Positions 8,884 to 17,946 are shown, numbered from the stretch's first letter. The stretch is 64,000 bases of DNA from PLGF01 sp052139695 (GCA_052139695.1 JBKQWF010000019.1:55179-119178); one strand, 5' to 3'. The notes: generated by a model not told the origin, from the letters alone. Made by a program: numbers and translations.

Positions 8884-10530
8884 GTGAAGAGACTATCCAT
8901 TGAGCCTGGCGTCGCGGGCCGTTATGGGCTGGCGGCGACAGCGGGAGTCGTGGCGAGTTTGGGGTTTGCGCCCGCGCAATTGGACGGAGCGGCATGGGTG
9001 GGACCCGGGATGATATTGTTTTGCGCCTTGGGTTGGAGAGGGGCGAGGGCATTCCGGGTGGGCTTTACGGCGGGGTTGGCACACTTTCTTGCCTCTTTGT
9101 ATTGGCTGCTGGCCATGCCTTTCACATGGCATGGTTTTCCCCTGGCGCCAGCGCTGGCTTGGGTGGCGTTGAGTGCCTATTGCGCGGCGTACTTTGGGCT
9201 TTGGGTTTGGTTTTGCTGGAGAGTCTTTCCGACGGAAGAAACAGCGGGGGACTCGTCATTGATCGAAGTCATTGACCAATTCCTTCTGACGTCAGCCTGG
9301 CAACGCATCACCTGGGCATTTCTTTGCGCGGCTTCGTGGACGGCCCTGGAGTTTGCGCGAGGGCGGGTATTGGGGGGTTTTCCATGGAATTTTCTCGCGG
9401 TGTCCCAATACCGGCTGATTCCGGTCACGCAGATTGCATCCGTGACGGGTGTCTATGGCGTGTCGTTTCTCATGGTCTGGTTTTCGGTTGCGCTTCTCGC
9501 GGCCATGCTGGGATTGGCGCGGCAGCCTTCCACGCAACGAATCTGGAGCGATGTGGCCTTGCCCTTGTTGGCCGTGACGTGGGTAACCGGCTATGGAATG
9601 ACGAAGATCGCGCATATCGGCTCCGCCGGACGGACTATAAGAGTGGCGTTGGTGCAGCCGAGCATTCCGCAAACTCTGATTTTTGATCCCAACGCGGATG
9701 AAGCGCGTTTTCGGCAATTGCTCGACCTTTCCGACCAGGCATTGGCAGCGGAGCCGGCGGACCTATTGCTATGGCCGGAGTCGGCAGTTCCCAACCTCAG
9801 CCCGGAAAACCAGCAAGCCATCGGCCATTTCGTCGCCCGCCATCACGTCTGGCTGATTTTTTGCACGGACTTGACGGAAAGGCAGGCCTCCGGGGCCAAT
9901 GCCCTCTATAACAGCGGCGTGGTGATCAGCCCTAAAGGAGAGGTTCAAGCCGTCTATCATAAACGGCGTCTGGTGATTTTTGGGGAATATGTGCCTTTGA
10001 GAAAATGGCTGCCTTTTTTGAAATGGCTGACTCCAGAAATGGAGGATTATACGCCAGGGGACCGTCCGGTGGCGTTCAAGTTGTCGCATCCTGACGCCAC
10101 CACTTCGGTGTTGATCTGTTTTGAAGACATGTTTCCAGGGGAGGCGCGCGAACATGCCGGCCTGGATACCGACTTTTTGATCAATCTCACCAATGATGGC
10201 TGGTTTGGGGAAGGACCCGAACAAATGCAACAGGCGGCCAGCGCGGTTTTTCGGGCGGTGGAGAATGGGATGCCGCTGGTGCGGTGCGCCAATAATGGGC
10301 TGACTTGCTGGGTGGATGCGCAAGGGCGCATGCGTCAGATCGAAGAGAAGGGCGGGAGCATTTATGGGCGCGGGTCCATGACCATTACGATTCCCTTGGC
10401 TGGGCCGGGCGAACACCCGCAAACCATCTACAATCGCTATGGCGACTGGTTTGGGTGGATCTGCTGCGGGCTGAGTCTTGGAGCGCTCTTTCTGCGCCGG
10501 CGCAGCCAGGATGTGCCCATCGGCGCGTGA
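8884..10530 (+). CDS. lnt: Apolipoprotein N-acyltransferase
   Basis: The inner-membrane enzyme adds the third acyl chain to the N-terminal cysteine of lipoproteins. The N-terminal 240 residues hold about six transmembrane helices, followed by the carbon-nitrogen hydrolase domain with all three catalytic residues: Glu299 in WPESAVPN, Lys360 in HKRRLVIFGEY and Cys412 in LICFEDMFPG. A closing helix is at the C-terminus. The start is uncertain: GTG 8884, TTG 8878 and a longer ATG 8788 are in frame, and the longest would overlap the divergent agmatine deiminase. The 548-residue length is normal for the family. Confidence 0.93.
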   Translation: MKRLSIEPGVAGRYGLAATAGVVASLGFAPAQLDGAAWVGPGMILFCALGWRGARAFRVGFTAGLAHFLASLYWLLAMPFTWHGFPLAPALAWVALSAYCAAYFGLWVWFCWRVFPTEETAGDSSLIEVIDQFLLTSAWQRITWAFLCAASWTALEFARGRVLGGFPWNFLAVSQYRLIPVTQIASVTGVYGVSFLMVWFSVALLAAMLGLARQPSTQRIWSDVALPLLAVTWVTGYGMTKIAHIGSAGRTIRVALVQPSIPQTLIFDPNADEARFRQLLDLSDQALAAEPADLLLWPESAVPNLSPENQQAIGHFVARHHVWLIFCTDLTERQASGANALYNSGVVISPKGEVQAVYHKRRLVIFGEYVPLRKWLPFLKWLTPEMEDYTPGDRPVAFKLSHPDATTSVLICFEDMFPGEAREHAGLDTDFLINLTNDGWFGEGPEQMQQAASAVFRAVENGMPLVRCANNGLTCWVDAQGRMRQIEEKGGSIYGRGSMTITIPLAGPGEHPQTIYNRYGDWFGWICCGLSLGALFLRRRSQDVPIGA

Positions 10531-10664
10531 GACAGTGTCCAAAACGAGGACAGGCGTTCGGAATTAATGATACGCCTTAGCCGGCAATCACCGCCAAAGG
10601 CCCGGCAGGCGGCAGATTTTGTAAAAAACTCTCGGGATGGCGCGGGGATTGCTAGGCAAAAAGT

Positions 10665-10799
10665 ATGGAAATCGGACGACTATTTTCAGAGACCATCGAG
10701 TACATCCTCGATCATGTTCTGCCGCCAGTGTCGTTCGCGGTCTTTCTCGTCGCGGAAGGAGTATTTGCTTACGCCCTTTTTCGCGTGGTAGTCCATTAA
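10665..10799 (+). CDS. Possible 44-residue single-helix membrane peptide
   Basis: The frame from ATG 10665 to TAA 10799 encodes a short polar head (MEIGRLFSETIEYILDHVLP) and one hydrophobic segment (PVSFAVFLVAEGVFAYALF) ending in RVVVH. The composition looks like a real membrane peptide rather than random sequence. There is no convincing ribosome-binding site and no recognised family. It lies in the 0.7-kb gap between lnt and mscS. Confidence 0.35.
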   Translation: MEIGRLFSETIEYILDHVLPPVSFAVFLVAEGVFAYALFRVVVH

Positions 10800-10816
10800 C
10801 CAGACCCGCTTATTAG

Positions 10817-11011
10817 TTACCAGTCGTCCAACGCTGTTAAGTGATTGCCGCCCGTGTCTTCCAAGGCTGGCGGATCGCCAAACACGGAAGACGGGTTGGG
10901 GGGATCGACTGCTTCCACTTGATCGGGGGCCTCTTCGAGCAACGCAGGCGGCTCGCCTATTGCAGGGTCCGATGCCGGCTCAATCCAAAAACTGTTTTCA
11001 TGCGCGTTCAT
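10817..11011 (-). CDS. Small acidic proline-rich hypothetical protein
   Basis: The frame from ATG 11011 encodes 64 residues that are strongly acidic and proline-rich, with two similar segments, GEPPALLEEA and GDPPALEDTG, about 25 residues apart. No signal peptide, helix or known domain is visible. It is convergent with the small ORF at 10665. The biased composition and internal repetition make it more likely than a random frame, but there is no homology support. The frame stays open upstream to 11071. Confidence 0.4.
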   Translation of the reverse strand: MNAHENSFWIEPASDPAIGEPPALLEEAPDQVEAVDPPNPSSVFGDPPALEDTGGNHLTALDDW

Positions 11012-11145
11012 AAAAAAACTTGATAACAAAGATTTTCTCGCACTCAGCACAGCGGTGTGTCTCAGAAGCAATCATAATATACATTTGGTGGAAAAGCAAT
11101 CGGGGCTGATGACCGGCTGAAACTAGGGTATTGGGTCTATCGTTC

Positions 11146-11209
11146 TATCAGTGGTTCGCTGAGGCCTTCTTCGGACGATGGCCAATAGCATAACCCTGAG
11201 CCACTGATA
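11146..11209 (+). promoter_or_regulatory. Inverted repeat in the mscS leader
   Basis: TATCAGTGG at 11146-11154 is exactly complementary to CCACTGATA at 11201-11209, with 46 bases between. The repeat ends 10 bases before the mscS start codon, so a transcript could fold here and affect translation, or it could be a protein-binding site. Function is inferred from position only. Confidence 0.35.
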
Positions 11210-11219
11210 AGCTTGGAAG

Positions 11220-12668
11220 ATGTTGCGTGGAAGCGATTTTACGGCATGGGACGGCGGCATCGATGGGGCATTAACGCGGCTGATGGAACATCTTTTTGGG
11301 CCGGGGGTTCATCACGAGGCGTTTTGGGGATTACGTTGGGAGGATATAGGGGTGGCGGCTTGGGTGGTCGTGCTGATATTGATGGCCGACGGCCTTTCCA
11401 GCTTGTTTCTCCGGCATAAACACAAAGAGGCAGATGAAAAGGCCGGGCCAAATGCCATTCTTCACACATTGCTGGATGCGCTGGCGGGGCCTTTGCGTAT
11501 GCTCATTTGGGTTTCTGGCGCCTACCTCTCCGCCACCCTGCTGCTGATGAAGCTGAGCGCCGGCGCCGCGGTGGAGAGGGCGGCGGTCCTTATTGACAAC
11601 GCATTTTGCTTAGGATTGTTCGGGGCGCTGTTCTGGCTTTTTTTCCGGCTGACCCGTGTGTTGGAAGCCTTGCTGGTGGCATGGGCGGCAAAGGGCAAGT
11701 CGAAACTCGATCTGGTGGTGGCACCCCTGATCGCGCGCAGTTTCCGCGTCATTTTGCCGGTCGTGGGCATCATCTTCGCGTTGCCGGTGATCGGATTGCC
11801 GCAGAACTGGGCGGGCATCGTGGCAAAGGGCAGCAGCATCCTGGTGATTGTGGCCATTACCTGGATTCTCTTTGAGGGCGTGAAATTGGGCGAGCAAGCC
11901 GTCCTGACAAAGTACGATATTCATGTGGCGGACAATCTTCAAGCCCGCAGGGTTTTTACGCAGGTGCATGTCATTGGGAAGACGATGTATGTGCTGATCG
12001 CGGTTTTTGCCATGGCCTCGGTGCTCATGCTGTTCGAGGAAGTCAGACGGCTCGGGACGACGATTTTGGCGTCGGCTGGAGCGGCGGGGATCGTGCTGGG
12101 GATTGCCGCACAGCACACGCTGGCCAACCTGTTCGCGGGCATCCAAGTCGCGCTCACCCAGCCGATTCGGATGGATGATGTTTTGGTCGTCGAGGGGGAA
12201 TGGGGCCGGGTGGAGGAAATCACCTTGACCTATGTGGTGATCCACATTTGGGATGATCGGCGCTTAGTGCTGCCCCTGAGCTACTTTATTGAGAAGCCGT
12301 TTCAGAATTGGACCCGTGTCTCCGCGCAGCTTCTAGGCTCCGTTTTCCTGTGGACGGACTATACGCTGCCCGTCGCGGAACTGCGGACGGCGGTTGGCAA
12401 AATCGTGGAATCCAGCGCGCTTTGGGACAAACGATTCTGGAACTTGCAGGTCAGCGATGCCACGGAGCAAACCATGCAACTTCGGGTCCTGGCGACCGCG
12501 GCAGATTCGAGCAAAGCATGGGACTTGCGCTGTGAAATCCGGGAGAAACTGATTGACTACGTGCAGAGGCACTACCCTCATAGCTTGCCGAGAAGACGGG
12601 TGAACGTGGAGCGGCCCGAAGAGTTGACAGGGGGAATCGCCCGCTCCCGGGAAGCCGCACAATGGTGA
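11220..12668 (+). CDS. Mechanosensitive ion channel, MscS family
   Basis: This inner-membrane channel would open under membrane tension to release solutes on hypo-osmotic shock. The 482-residue protein has about five helices before the pore, more than the three of E. coli MscS, matching the YbiO/YnaI-like group. The pore helix and following beta-domain are clear: SAGAAGIVLGIAAQHTLANL at about residues 284-303, then QPIRMDDVLVVEGEWGRVEEI and the PLSYFIEKPFQNWTR segment. The ATG at 11220 follows GGAAG. The gene stands alone between a gap and an SDR gene. Confidence 0.92.
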   Translation: MLRGSDFTAWDGGIDGALTRLMEHLFGPGVHHEAFWGLRWEDIGVAAWVVVLILMADGLSSLFLRHKHKEADEKAGPNAILHTLLDALAGPLRMLIWVSGAYLSATLLLMKLSAGAAVERAAVLIDNAFCLGLFGALFWLFFRLTRVLEALLVAWAAKGKSKLDLVVAPLIARSFRVILPVVGIIFALPVIGLPQNWAGIVAKGSSILVIVAITWILFEGVKLGEQAVLTKYDIHVADNLQARRVFTQVHVIGKTMYVLIAVFAMASVLMLFEEVRRLGTTILASAGAAGIVLGIAAQHTLANLFAGIQVALTQPIRMDDVLVVEGEWGRVEEITLTYVVIHIWDDRRLVLPLSYFIEKPFQNWTRVSAQLLGSVFLWTDYTLPVAELRTAVGKIVESSALWDKRFWNLQVSDATEQTMQLRVLATAADSSKAWDLRCEIREKLIDYVQRHYPHSLPRRRVNVERPEELTGGIARSREAAQW

Positions 12669-12801
12669 CGGAAATGGGTGACCGTGGAAGGGCCGATTTC
12701 TCAGGAGGATTTTGCGTGTGTCTGGGCAGGGGCCGGACAAGTTCCGTAGTTCCGTTTCGCTTGTTGTTGTGCCGAGGCGTTGCTTGGGCTAGTTTTGAAT
12801 C

Positions 12802-13587
12802 ATGGCCTCTTCATTGGCTGGAAAGTGGGTTCTGATTACAGGAGCTTCGAGCGGGTTTGGCGCGGCGGCGGCCGCCGCCTTCGGCGCTTTGCGCTGCCAA
12901 TTGCTTTTGGGGGCGCGCCGTCTGGACCGGCTGGAAACCGCGGCGGAGGCCGCGCGGCGGGCGGGGTCGCCTAAAGTGTTGGTTCACGCGCTGGACGTCA
13001 CCAAAACGAGCAGCGTGGAAGAGTTTGTGCAATGGGCGCGCACCAAGACGAGCGCGGTGGACGTGCTCATTAACAATGCCGGCGGAGCGCACGGTTTGGA
13101 CCCGGTGGCGACGGGCCGGGACGAGGATTGGGAGGCGATGTTGCAAACGAATGTCCTGGGGCTGCTGCGCGTGACGCGGGCCGTTCTGCCCATGATGCCC
13201 AAGGACGCGGGCAGTTCCATATTGAACATCGGTTCGGTGGCCGGCCGCTTTGCTTACGAGGGCGGGGCAGCCTATTGCGCGGCCAAAGCGGGGGAACTGA
13301 AAATCACCGAAGCCTTGCGCCTGGAACTCAACGGCACTGGCATCCGCGTGGGGACAATTGACCCGGGCCTGGCGCGGACCGATTTCAGCATGGTTCGGTT
13401 TAAAGGCGATGAGGCGAAAGCGGACAAAGTTTATGAAGGGGTCCATCCGTTGGTGGCGGAGGATGTGGCGGAAGCGCTGGTCTGGGTGGCGGCGCGTCCC
13501 CCGCGCGTTAACATAGACGAAATGGTGATCAAATGCGTGGACCAGGCCGCCACGTTCAAAGTGTTCCGCCGCCCCCAAAACCCATAG
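12802..13587 (+). CDS. Short-chain dehydrogenase/reductase, YdfG-like
   Basis: A classical SDR of 261 residues using NAD(P). The cofactor motif ITGASSGFG is at 12-20, NNAGG at about 91, the catalytic serine in NIGSVAGRF at about 144, and the YxxxK pair in AYCAAKAGE at about 157-161. The closest type I recognise is YdfG/serine 3-dehydrogenase-like enzymes, which act on 3-hydroxy acids such as L-allo-threonine; the substrate is not provable from sequence alone. It is convergent with the HAD hydrolase, 18 bases between stops. Confidence 0.9.
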   Translation: MASSLAGKWVLITGASSGFGAAAAAAFGALRCQLLLGARRLDRLETAAEAARRAGSPKVLVHALDVTKTSSVEEFVQWARTKTSAVDVLINNAGGAHGLDPVATGRDEDWEAMLQTNVLGLLRVTRAVLPMMPKDAGSSILNIGSVAGRFAYEGGAAYCAAKAGELKITEALRLELNGTGIRVGTIDPGLARTDFSMVRFKGDEAKADKVYEGVHPLVAEDVAEALVWVAARPPRVNIDEMVIKCVDQAATFKVFRRPQNP

Positions 13588-13605
13588 ACGCGCCCAGAGG
13601 GAGCG

Positions 13606-14451
13606 TTATTTCCTGTCTTCGTCGAAGATTCGTCTTAGTAACTTTGCCGCGTCGTGATAATCGGGAATAGTTACATCGGCTCCGACCGCGGCCAATCGCT
13701 GGCGCTTCCACTCATCCATGCGGCCCGAGCCGTTGTGAGCTTCGTCACTCGCCACCGCAATGGCCAGTCCGCCCGCTTGTTTGGTGTTCTCGATTTCGAC
13801 ATAGCCATCGCCAAAGGCCATCAGTTGCCCGCCCGGGATATTGTTTTCGCGCAGAATTCGGTCAATGACCATTTTCTTGGAAAAGGTTTTGTAATTGTCC
13901 TGCGCGCCGTAGATGTGCGGGCCAAAATAGCGCGCCACATCGACTAACCCAGCCTCCTCTTTCACAAAGACTTCATCCGTCCCGCTGGCGAGATAGAGTT
14001 TCAGCCCGCGGCGCGACAGGTCTTCCAACAACATGCGGGAGCCCCAGACGAGCAGGTCGTCCGGGGGGATCGAGCCGGTGCGCAATCCCGCAAGGCGTGA
14101 GCTGATGCGGCCGTCCAGGCGTCGCAGGTATTCGTGCTTGTACCACAGTGGCTCGCGTGGCTGGCCGCCCCGTTCGCGAATGCGCTCGGCGAGCTGGATC
14201 ATTTGGTAGATCGTTTGCTTTCCGTTAAGGCGCATGATGTCGTCGAGCGCGAGCTGTTGGAGGTCCGCCTCCGTCTCACCGGGGCGCGGCGGAAGCATCT
14301 CAACGAACATTGGCACCATGACTTCTGGCCAGCCTTGCCGGATGAGCGAGAGGGTGCCGTCGAAATCAAATAACACGTGCGTGACGCCGGGGCGCGGGGC
14401 AAAGCTTGGGGCGAACTCAGTCCTGCGGAGGATTGAACAGATTTCTGGCAT
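13606..14451 (-). CDS. HAD-superfamily hydrolase
   Basis: A 281-residue haloacid-dehalogenase-type phosphatase. The nucleophile motif FDFDGT gives Asp29 and Asp31, a serine/threonine motif is in YLASGTDE, and the metal-binding end motif is AFGDGYVEI. An extended helical cap lies between motifs 1 and 2. I chose ATG 14451 because the sequence upstream to 14499 is not conserved in character. The substrate is unknown; phosphoglycolate phosphatase-like and sugar-phosphatase activities are both possible. Confidence 0.85.
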   Translation of the reverse strand: MPEICSILRRTEFAPSFAPRPGVTHVLFDFDGTLSLIRQGWPEVMVPMFVEMLPPRPGETEADLQQLALDDIMRLNGKQTIYQMIQLAERIRERGGQPREPLWYKHEYLRRLDGRISSRLAGLRTGSIPPDDLLVWGSRMLLEDLSRRGLKLYLASGTDEVFVKEEAGLVDVARYFGPHIYGAQDNYKTFSKKMVIDRILRENNIPGGQLMAFGDGYVEIENTKQAGGLAIAVASDEAHNGSGRMDEWKRQRLAAVGADVTIPDYHDAAKLLRRIFDEDRK

Positions 14452-14617
14452 ATTCTCGAGATTTGTAGTCGATGGAGCGTGCGGTTTGACGCACAGCAAC
14501 TTGGGATTTTGCCTATGGCCATCGACCCGCGACGGCCCCTTCGAGACAAGGATGCTGGCGAATCATGAAAATGACAATGGTTTTGTTGGGCGCCTTGGGC
14601 GCCCGACCTCTGCTGCT

Positions 14618-14860
14618 TTAATTGTGAGCTGGCTTATTTAAATCCCCCAGCATTCCGACGATTGTCTTTTGCACGTCGATATTGCGCAGGTTTCCCAAGT
14701 GGCCGCCTTCGGGGAAGACAGTCAATTGTGCTGGAGGGAAGGTGGCGTGGAGCCAGGTCAAATCCACGGGGGAAAGAAGAAAATCGTTTTCGTTGGCGAT
14801 GATCCGGATTTTTTTGTTGGCGCGCAGGCCCGTTTCGTTGTCCGCGACGAATTGTATGGG
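14618..14860 (-). pseudogene. C-terminal fragment of an alpha/beta-hydrolase
   Basis: This frame encodes QFVADNETGLRANKK followed by IRIIANENDFLLSPVDLTWL and the histidine-containing FPEGGHLGNL, which reads as the last strand, acid and histidine region of an alpha/beta-hydrolase. The N-terminal part with the nucleophile elbow is absent; instead the upstream DNA is the truncated mlaA gene in another frame. From memory, verrucomicrobial genomes often carry such a hydrolase next to mlaA, so a deletion joining the two neighbours is the simplest reading. Confidence 0.6.
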
Positions 14861-15417
14861 GAGGTGTAGAGGAGGGGATTGGAAGCGGTATCCGCGCCGA
14901 GGCCAACGGCATCGCGCTCGTTGCTCGGGCCATAAACAGGCAGCATGAGGAAACATTGCGGTTTCCAGCCCCATTGGCCGAAAGTCTGCCCAAAGTCCGC
15001 GTCGGCTTTGGGGATTCTGATTCGAGTCGCCGGGTCAAAAAAGCCCGCCAGGCCAACGGTGCTGTTGTAAAGAAAACGATAAGTCTCTTCGCGCGCGCCC
15101 GTCCATTTGCCCTGCAGAAGATTATTGATCAAACGGTCCGGATAATTGAGGTTCCGGCCCATCTTGGCGAGGCCGGTGCGCACCGGCTTTCTAATGACAA
15201 AGCGATAAGCCTCGGCTGTGGGTTTGAGCACGCCGGTCATAAGGCCCTTGTTGAAATCCCAAAAAGCACGGTTGACCGGCCCAATGGGATCAGGGACGGA
15301 TTTAGGAAGGACGATGGCCGGCGCGGAGGGAAGCGCGTTCGTTTGCTGCCCGCGCGCCAGCGGCGCCGCGCACAGCGACACGATGAGCCATGCGCAATTA
15401 ATTCGCTGTCTTCCCAC
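14758..15417 (-). pseudogene. Truncated MlaA/VacJ family outer-membrane lipid-transport protein
   Basis: MlaA proteins sit in the outer membrane and remove misplaced phospholipids. The first 184 residues match the family: signal peptide, DPIGPVNRAFWDFNKG, LINNLLQGKW, GLAGFFDPA, FGQTFGQWG and GPSNERDAVGLGADTASNP. After PLLYTSPY at about position 14866 the frame continues into unrelated residues that are the out-of-frame coding of a hydrolase fragment. The usual last 50 or more residues are missing. No lipobox cysteine is visible, only a Sec-type signal. It overlaps the upstream peptidase gene by 20 bases. It may still be translated, but is probably inactive. Confidence 0.7.
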
Positions 15418-16471
15418 GGCTGCCCTTTATTACTTCGTGAATGAACTTGAGCTTGTCGATCGCCACTGTGGAAAGCGCGAAGGGATAAACGTCCAGCAAC
15501 CCCATGCCCCGGTTGATCGCGTTGAGCGCGTAAGTCAGCGGGAACCAATTCTGCAGGACGGAGTCGAAATCGGCTTGAAAATCGTAGGGACTCACCGGGT
15601 GCGAGATCATCGAAGCCGCCGCCGGGTGGTTTGGGGCCAGGGTGATGCCGTAGCTTTGCGCGGTTTCTGTCATATCTATTATGTGGAAGTAGTGCGCCCA
15701 CGTTTCCGCCCAGTCTTCCCAAGGGTGGGCGGCGGCATAGGCGCTGACGTGCCGCGTCTGCCAATCCGGCGGCGGCCCTTGTGAGTAATGTTTCTTTAAA
15801 GCGCCCGCGTAGTCGGCAGTTTCGTTGCCGAACAATTTACGGAAACCAAGCAGCCACTTCCCATCCGCGACCAGCCTGTCCCAAAAGTAATGGGCGATTT
15901 CGTGGCGGAAATGTCCCAGCAGCGTCCGGTAGGGTTCATGCAGATTTACCCGCCGTCGCTCGCGTTCCGCATCGTCAGCTTCGGCGATATTAACGACAAT
16001 CAAACCATTGGTGTGGCCGGTGGTGAGAGGCGGCGCGCCGGGGACATCAGCAACAAAATTAAAACGGAGGGAGGGTCTTTTTTCCAAGGCGGTCAATGGC
16101 AGGCCGAGCCGGAGGATCGTGTAAATGACACGCCGTTTGGCCATTTCCAAGCGGTGCCAACGGTCCTGATTGCCCGCGACGGACATGTCGGGAATCAGCG
16201 CATTCAAGCGGCACGAGAGACAAAGCGGGTTGGCGTCGTCGGTCGCGACCATCCAGTTGCAAATCTGATATTGTCGGCCGTTGTCGCAAAGGCGGTAGAG
16301 ACGATTTTTGGCCGCGGTTGCCGTTGTCCGCCAAAGACGGTTATCCGCGGGTTCCAAGGCGCCCAAGTCACAGGAATCGGGCAGGAAACCAAGCTGATGG
16401 TTGCATTTGACACATTTGCTGTTTTCAAAGAAAACGAGGCTGGCGCAAGGGTCGCAATGGAAGGCTTTCAA
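15398..16471 (-). CDS. Putative zinc-binding metallopeptidase with N-terminal zinc ribbon
   Basis: A 357-residue cytoplasmic protein of the zinc-ribbon plus zincin-like peptidase family (formerly DUF2248). The N-terminus has paired cysteines at 6/9 and 20/23 typical of a zinc ribbon, with further cysteines at 62, 71, 84 and 87. The catalytic HExxH is HEIAH at 190-194, with a third ligand expected in the following ETADYAGAL or WEDWAETWAHYFH segment. Proteolytic activity has not been shown for most relatives. The gene overlaps the mlaA remnant by 20 bases, indicating coupled transcription. Confidence 0.85.
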   Translation of the reverse strand: MKAFHCDPCASLVFFENSKCVKCNHQLGFLPDSCDLGALEPADNRLWRTTATAAKNRLYRLCDNGRQYQICNWMVATDDANPLCLSCRLNALIPDMSVAGNQDRWHRLEMAKRRVIYTILRLGLPLTALEKRPSLRFNFVADVPGAPPLTTGHTNGLIVVNIAEADDAERERRRVNLHEPYRTLLGHFRHEIAHYFWDRLVADGKWLLGFRKLFGNETADYAGALKKHYSQGPPPDWQTRHVSAYAAAHPWEDWAETWAHYFHIIDMTETAQSYGITLAPNHPAAASMISHPVSPYDFQADFDSVLQNWFPLTYALNAINRGMGLLDVYPFALSTVAIDKLKFIHEVIKGSRGKTAN

Positions 16472-16498
16472 GGTGTTTTTTGCCCGGACGCGGGTATG

Positions 16499-16657
16499 TC
16501 AAATATAGCCAAGCAAAAGCAGAATGATGACAATGACGAGCAATGTGCCGACGGTGCCGCTGGGCGCGTAGCCCCACGACCGGCTGTGGGGCCAGGTCGG
16601 AATGACTCCGAGAAGAATTAAGATTAAAATAACCAAAAGGATTCCACCGATGCTCAT
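16499..16657 (-). CDS. DUF3309 small membrane protein
   Basis: A 52-residue protein from ATG 16657, preceded by GGAGG at a good distance. It has two hydrophobic stretches separated by the family signature PTWPHSRSWGYAPSG, which identifies DUF3309. These proteins are widespread and often linked with stress-related genes, but their role is unknown. A longer in-frame start at 16798 would add a polar region that overlaps the tauE-like gene and is unlikely. Confidence 0.88.
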   Translation of the reverse strand: MSIGGILLVILILILLGVIPTWPHSRSWGYAPSGTVGTLLVIVIILLLLGYI

Positions 16658-16773
16658 ATCGGGAATCCTCCAAGCTTTTTTTATGCCAAACAAATCCGCT
16701 TGCGGGCAATCCAGTTGACAGCCTTTGGGCCCGTGCAAAACGCCCGAAATCGTGCCTTTTGCCCTCTGGATCG

Positions 16774-17700
16774 TTATTTTGCGGGTTGACCGGCCCATAG
16801 ACCGTGAAGAATGATCGCCGCGCCAATGAGCGGCAGGGGAATGAAGGCCAACCGGATGCGCACGCCAGTAAAGTACTGGGTCATGGTGGCTCCGATTTGC
16901 GCCCCGATGGCTGCCCCGGTGTGCATGATCAACGCGATCAGAATGTCCACATTTCCCTTTAAAGCGTGCGTGAGGGTGCCATAACCGGCGGAGATAATGA
17001 TCTCGAAAAGATCGGTGCCAATGGCCACGTGCGTGGGCACGCCCAGCAGGTAAACCATGGCCGGCATGCGAATATAGCCTGCGCCCCCGCCGAGAAAGCC
17101 GCTAAAGAATCCGCCGAATAAGGAAACAGCCAGGATCGACCAGACGGAGATGCGTTTTAACCCGGAGGTCGGGAGATTAATGAAGGGAGGGAGGCCAAAT
17201 TCCTGGATGATTCTCGCCACATGCCGAAAAGCCGAGATGTCGAGTCTGGCCGAGCCTGTGCTTTTCCCTGATCGTTTTTCGGCCCGCTGCATCTGCAATG
17301 TTTTGCGGCACTCCCAGGCCATAAATCCGGAAATGCCAACGAGCAGAAAAATGAAACTGGTTCCGACGACAGCGTCGATGTGAGGCGTTTTTTTTAAGTA
17401 TTGAATCAACTGCGCGCCGCCTTCGACACCGGCAATCGTTCCAATGACCATGAATCCAGCCAGCTTGAGGTCGATGTTTCCGAGGCTGCCATGCTTCCGC
17501 GCCGCGACGATGGATTTGCCGACGATGTGGGCCAGATCTGTTCCCACCACAAAGTTCATCGGGACACCGAGTCCGAAGAGAGCGGGCCCGGCCAGAAAAC
17601 TGCCGCCGACGCCAAAAAAACCGCCGAAAATCCCCACCACAAAACCCACCATCACCAGCCACACGGGGCTTATGTGAGTGTGGGAAATCTGGAAATCCAT
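16774..17700 (-). CDS. TauE/SafE family sulfite/organosulfonate exporter-like permease
   Basis: A 308-residue inner-membrane protein with two homologous halves, each starting with a glycine-rich helix (GFVVGIFGGFFGVGGSF near residue 18 and GGFFSGFLGGGAGYIRMP near 190). This is the TauE/SafE fold, thought to move sulfite, sulfonates or other small anions. A link with the sulfite-oxidase-like enzyme at 2359 is tempting but the genes are 13 kb apart. Its start codon directly follows the stop of the upstream gene, showing they form one transcript. Substrate is unknown. Confidence 0.88.
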   Translation of the reverse strand: MDFQISHTHISPVWLVMVGFVVGIFGGFFGVGGSFLAGPALFGLGVPMNFVVGTDLAHIVGKSIVAARKHGSLGNIDLKLAGFMVIGTIAGVEGGAQLIQYLKKTPHIDAVVGTSFIFLLVGISGFMAWECRKTLQMQRAEKRSGKSTGSARLDISAFRHVARIIQEFGLPPFINLPTSGLKRISVWSILAVSLFGGFFSGFLGGGAGYIRMPAMVYLLGVPTHVAIGTDLFEIIISAGYGTLTHALKGNVDILIALIMHTGAAIGAQIGATMTQYFTGVRIRLAFIPLPLIGAAIILHGLWAGQPAK

Positions 17701-17946
17701 CTATTTCCCCTTTTTTCCCATGACGAATTCCAGGAGAGCGCGCCCGCAGATTTCCAGCACAAACCCTTGGCCAATGATCAGCAGCAAAGCTGCGGCGGCG
17801 TAAGTCTTTCGCTCTTCCTGGAACAGATAGAACAGCCATTTGCCAAGGAAATGCAGAACGAGAAAGCCGTATCCGAGGACCAACGCGGCATAAAGCGGCA
17901 ACTCAATGGAAAACGCTTTTAGGATGCTTTTGATGTTCGGTTTCAT
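17701..17946 (-). CDS. Small hydrophobic protein co-transcribed with the TauE/SafE gene
   Basis: An 81-residue protein from ATG 17946 with two or three membrane helices (IELPLYAALVLGYGFLVLHF, then AAAALLLIIGQGFVLEI) and a basic end, MGKKGK. The frame is open to a TTG at 18021, but that codon lies in the tail of a terminator for the preceding operon, so ATG 17946 is more likely. Its stop touches the ATG of the TauE/SafE gene. Short membrane proteins beside TauE-type permeases are common; the role, perhaps as a partner subunit, is unknown. Confidence 0.65.
   Translation of the reverse strand: MKPNIKSILKAFSIELPLYAALVLGYGFLVLHFLGKWLFYLFQEERKTYAAAALLLIIGQGFVLEICGRALLEFVMGKKGK

Noticed and set aside
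10567..10791. 74-codon plus-strand frame overlapping the small membrane peptide
   Set aside because: Composition is unlike a protein family and the alternative frame from 10665 is more protein-like.
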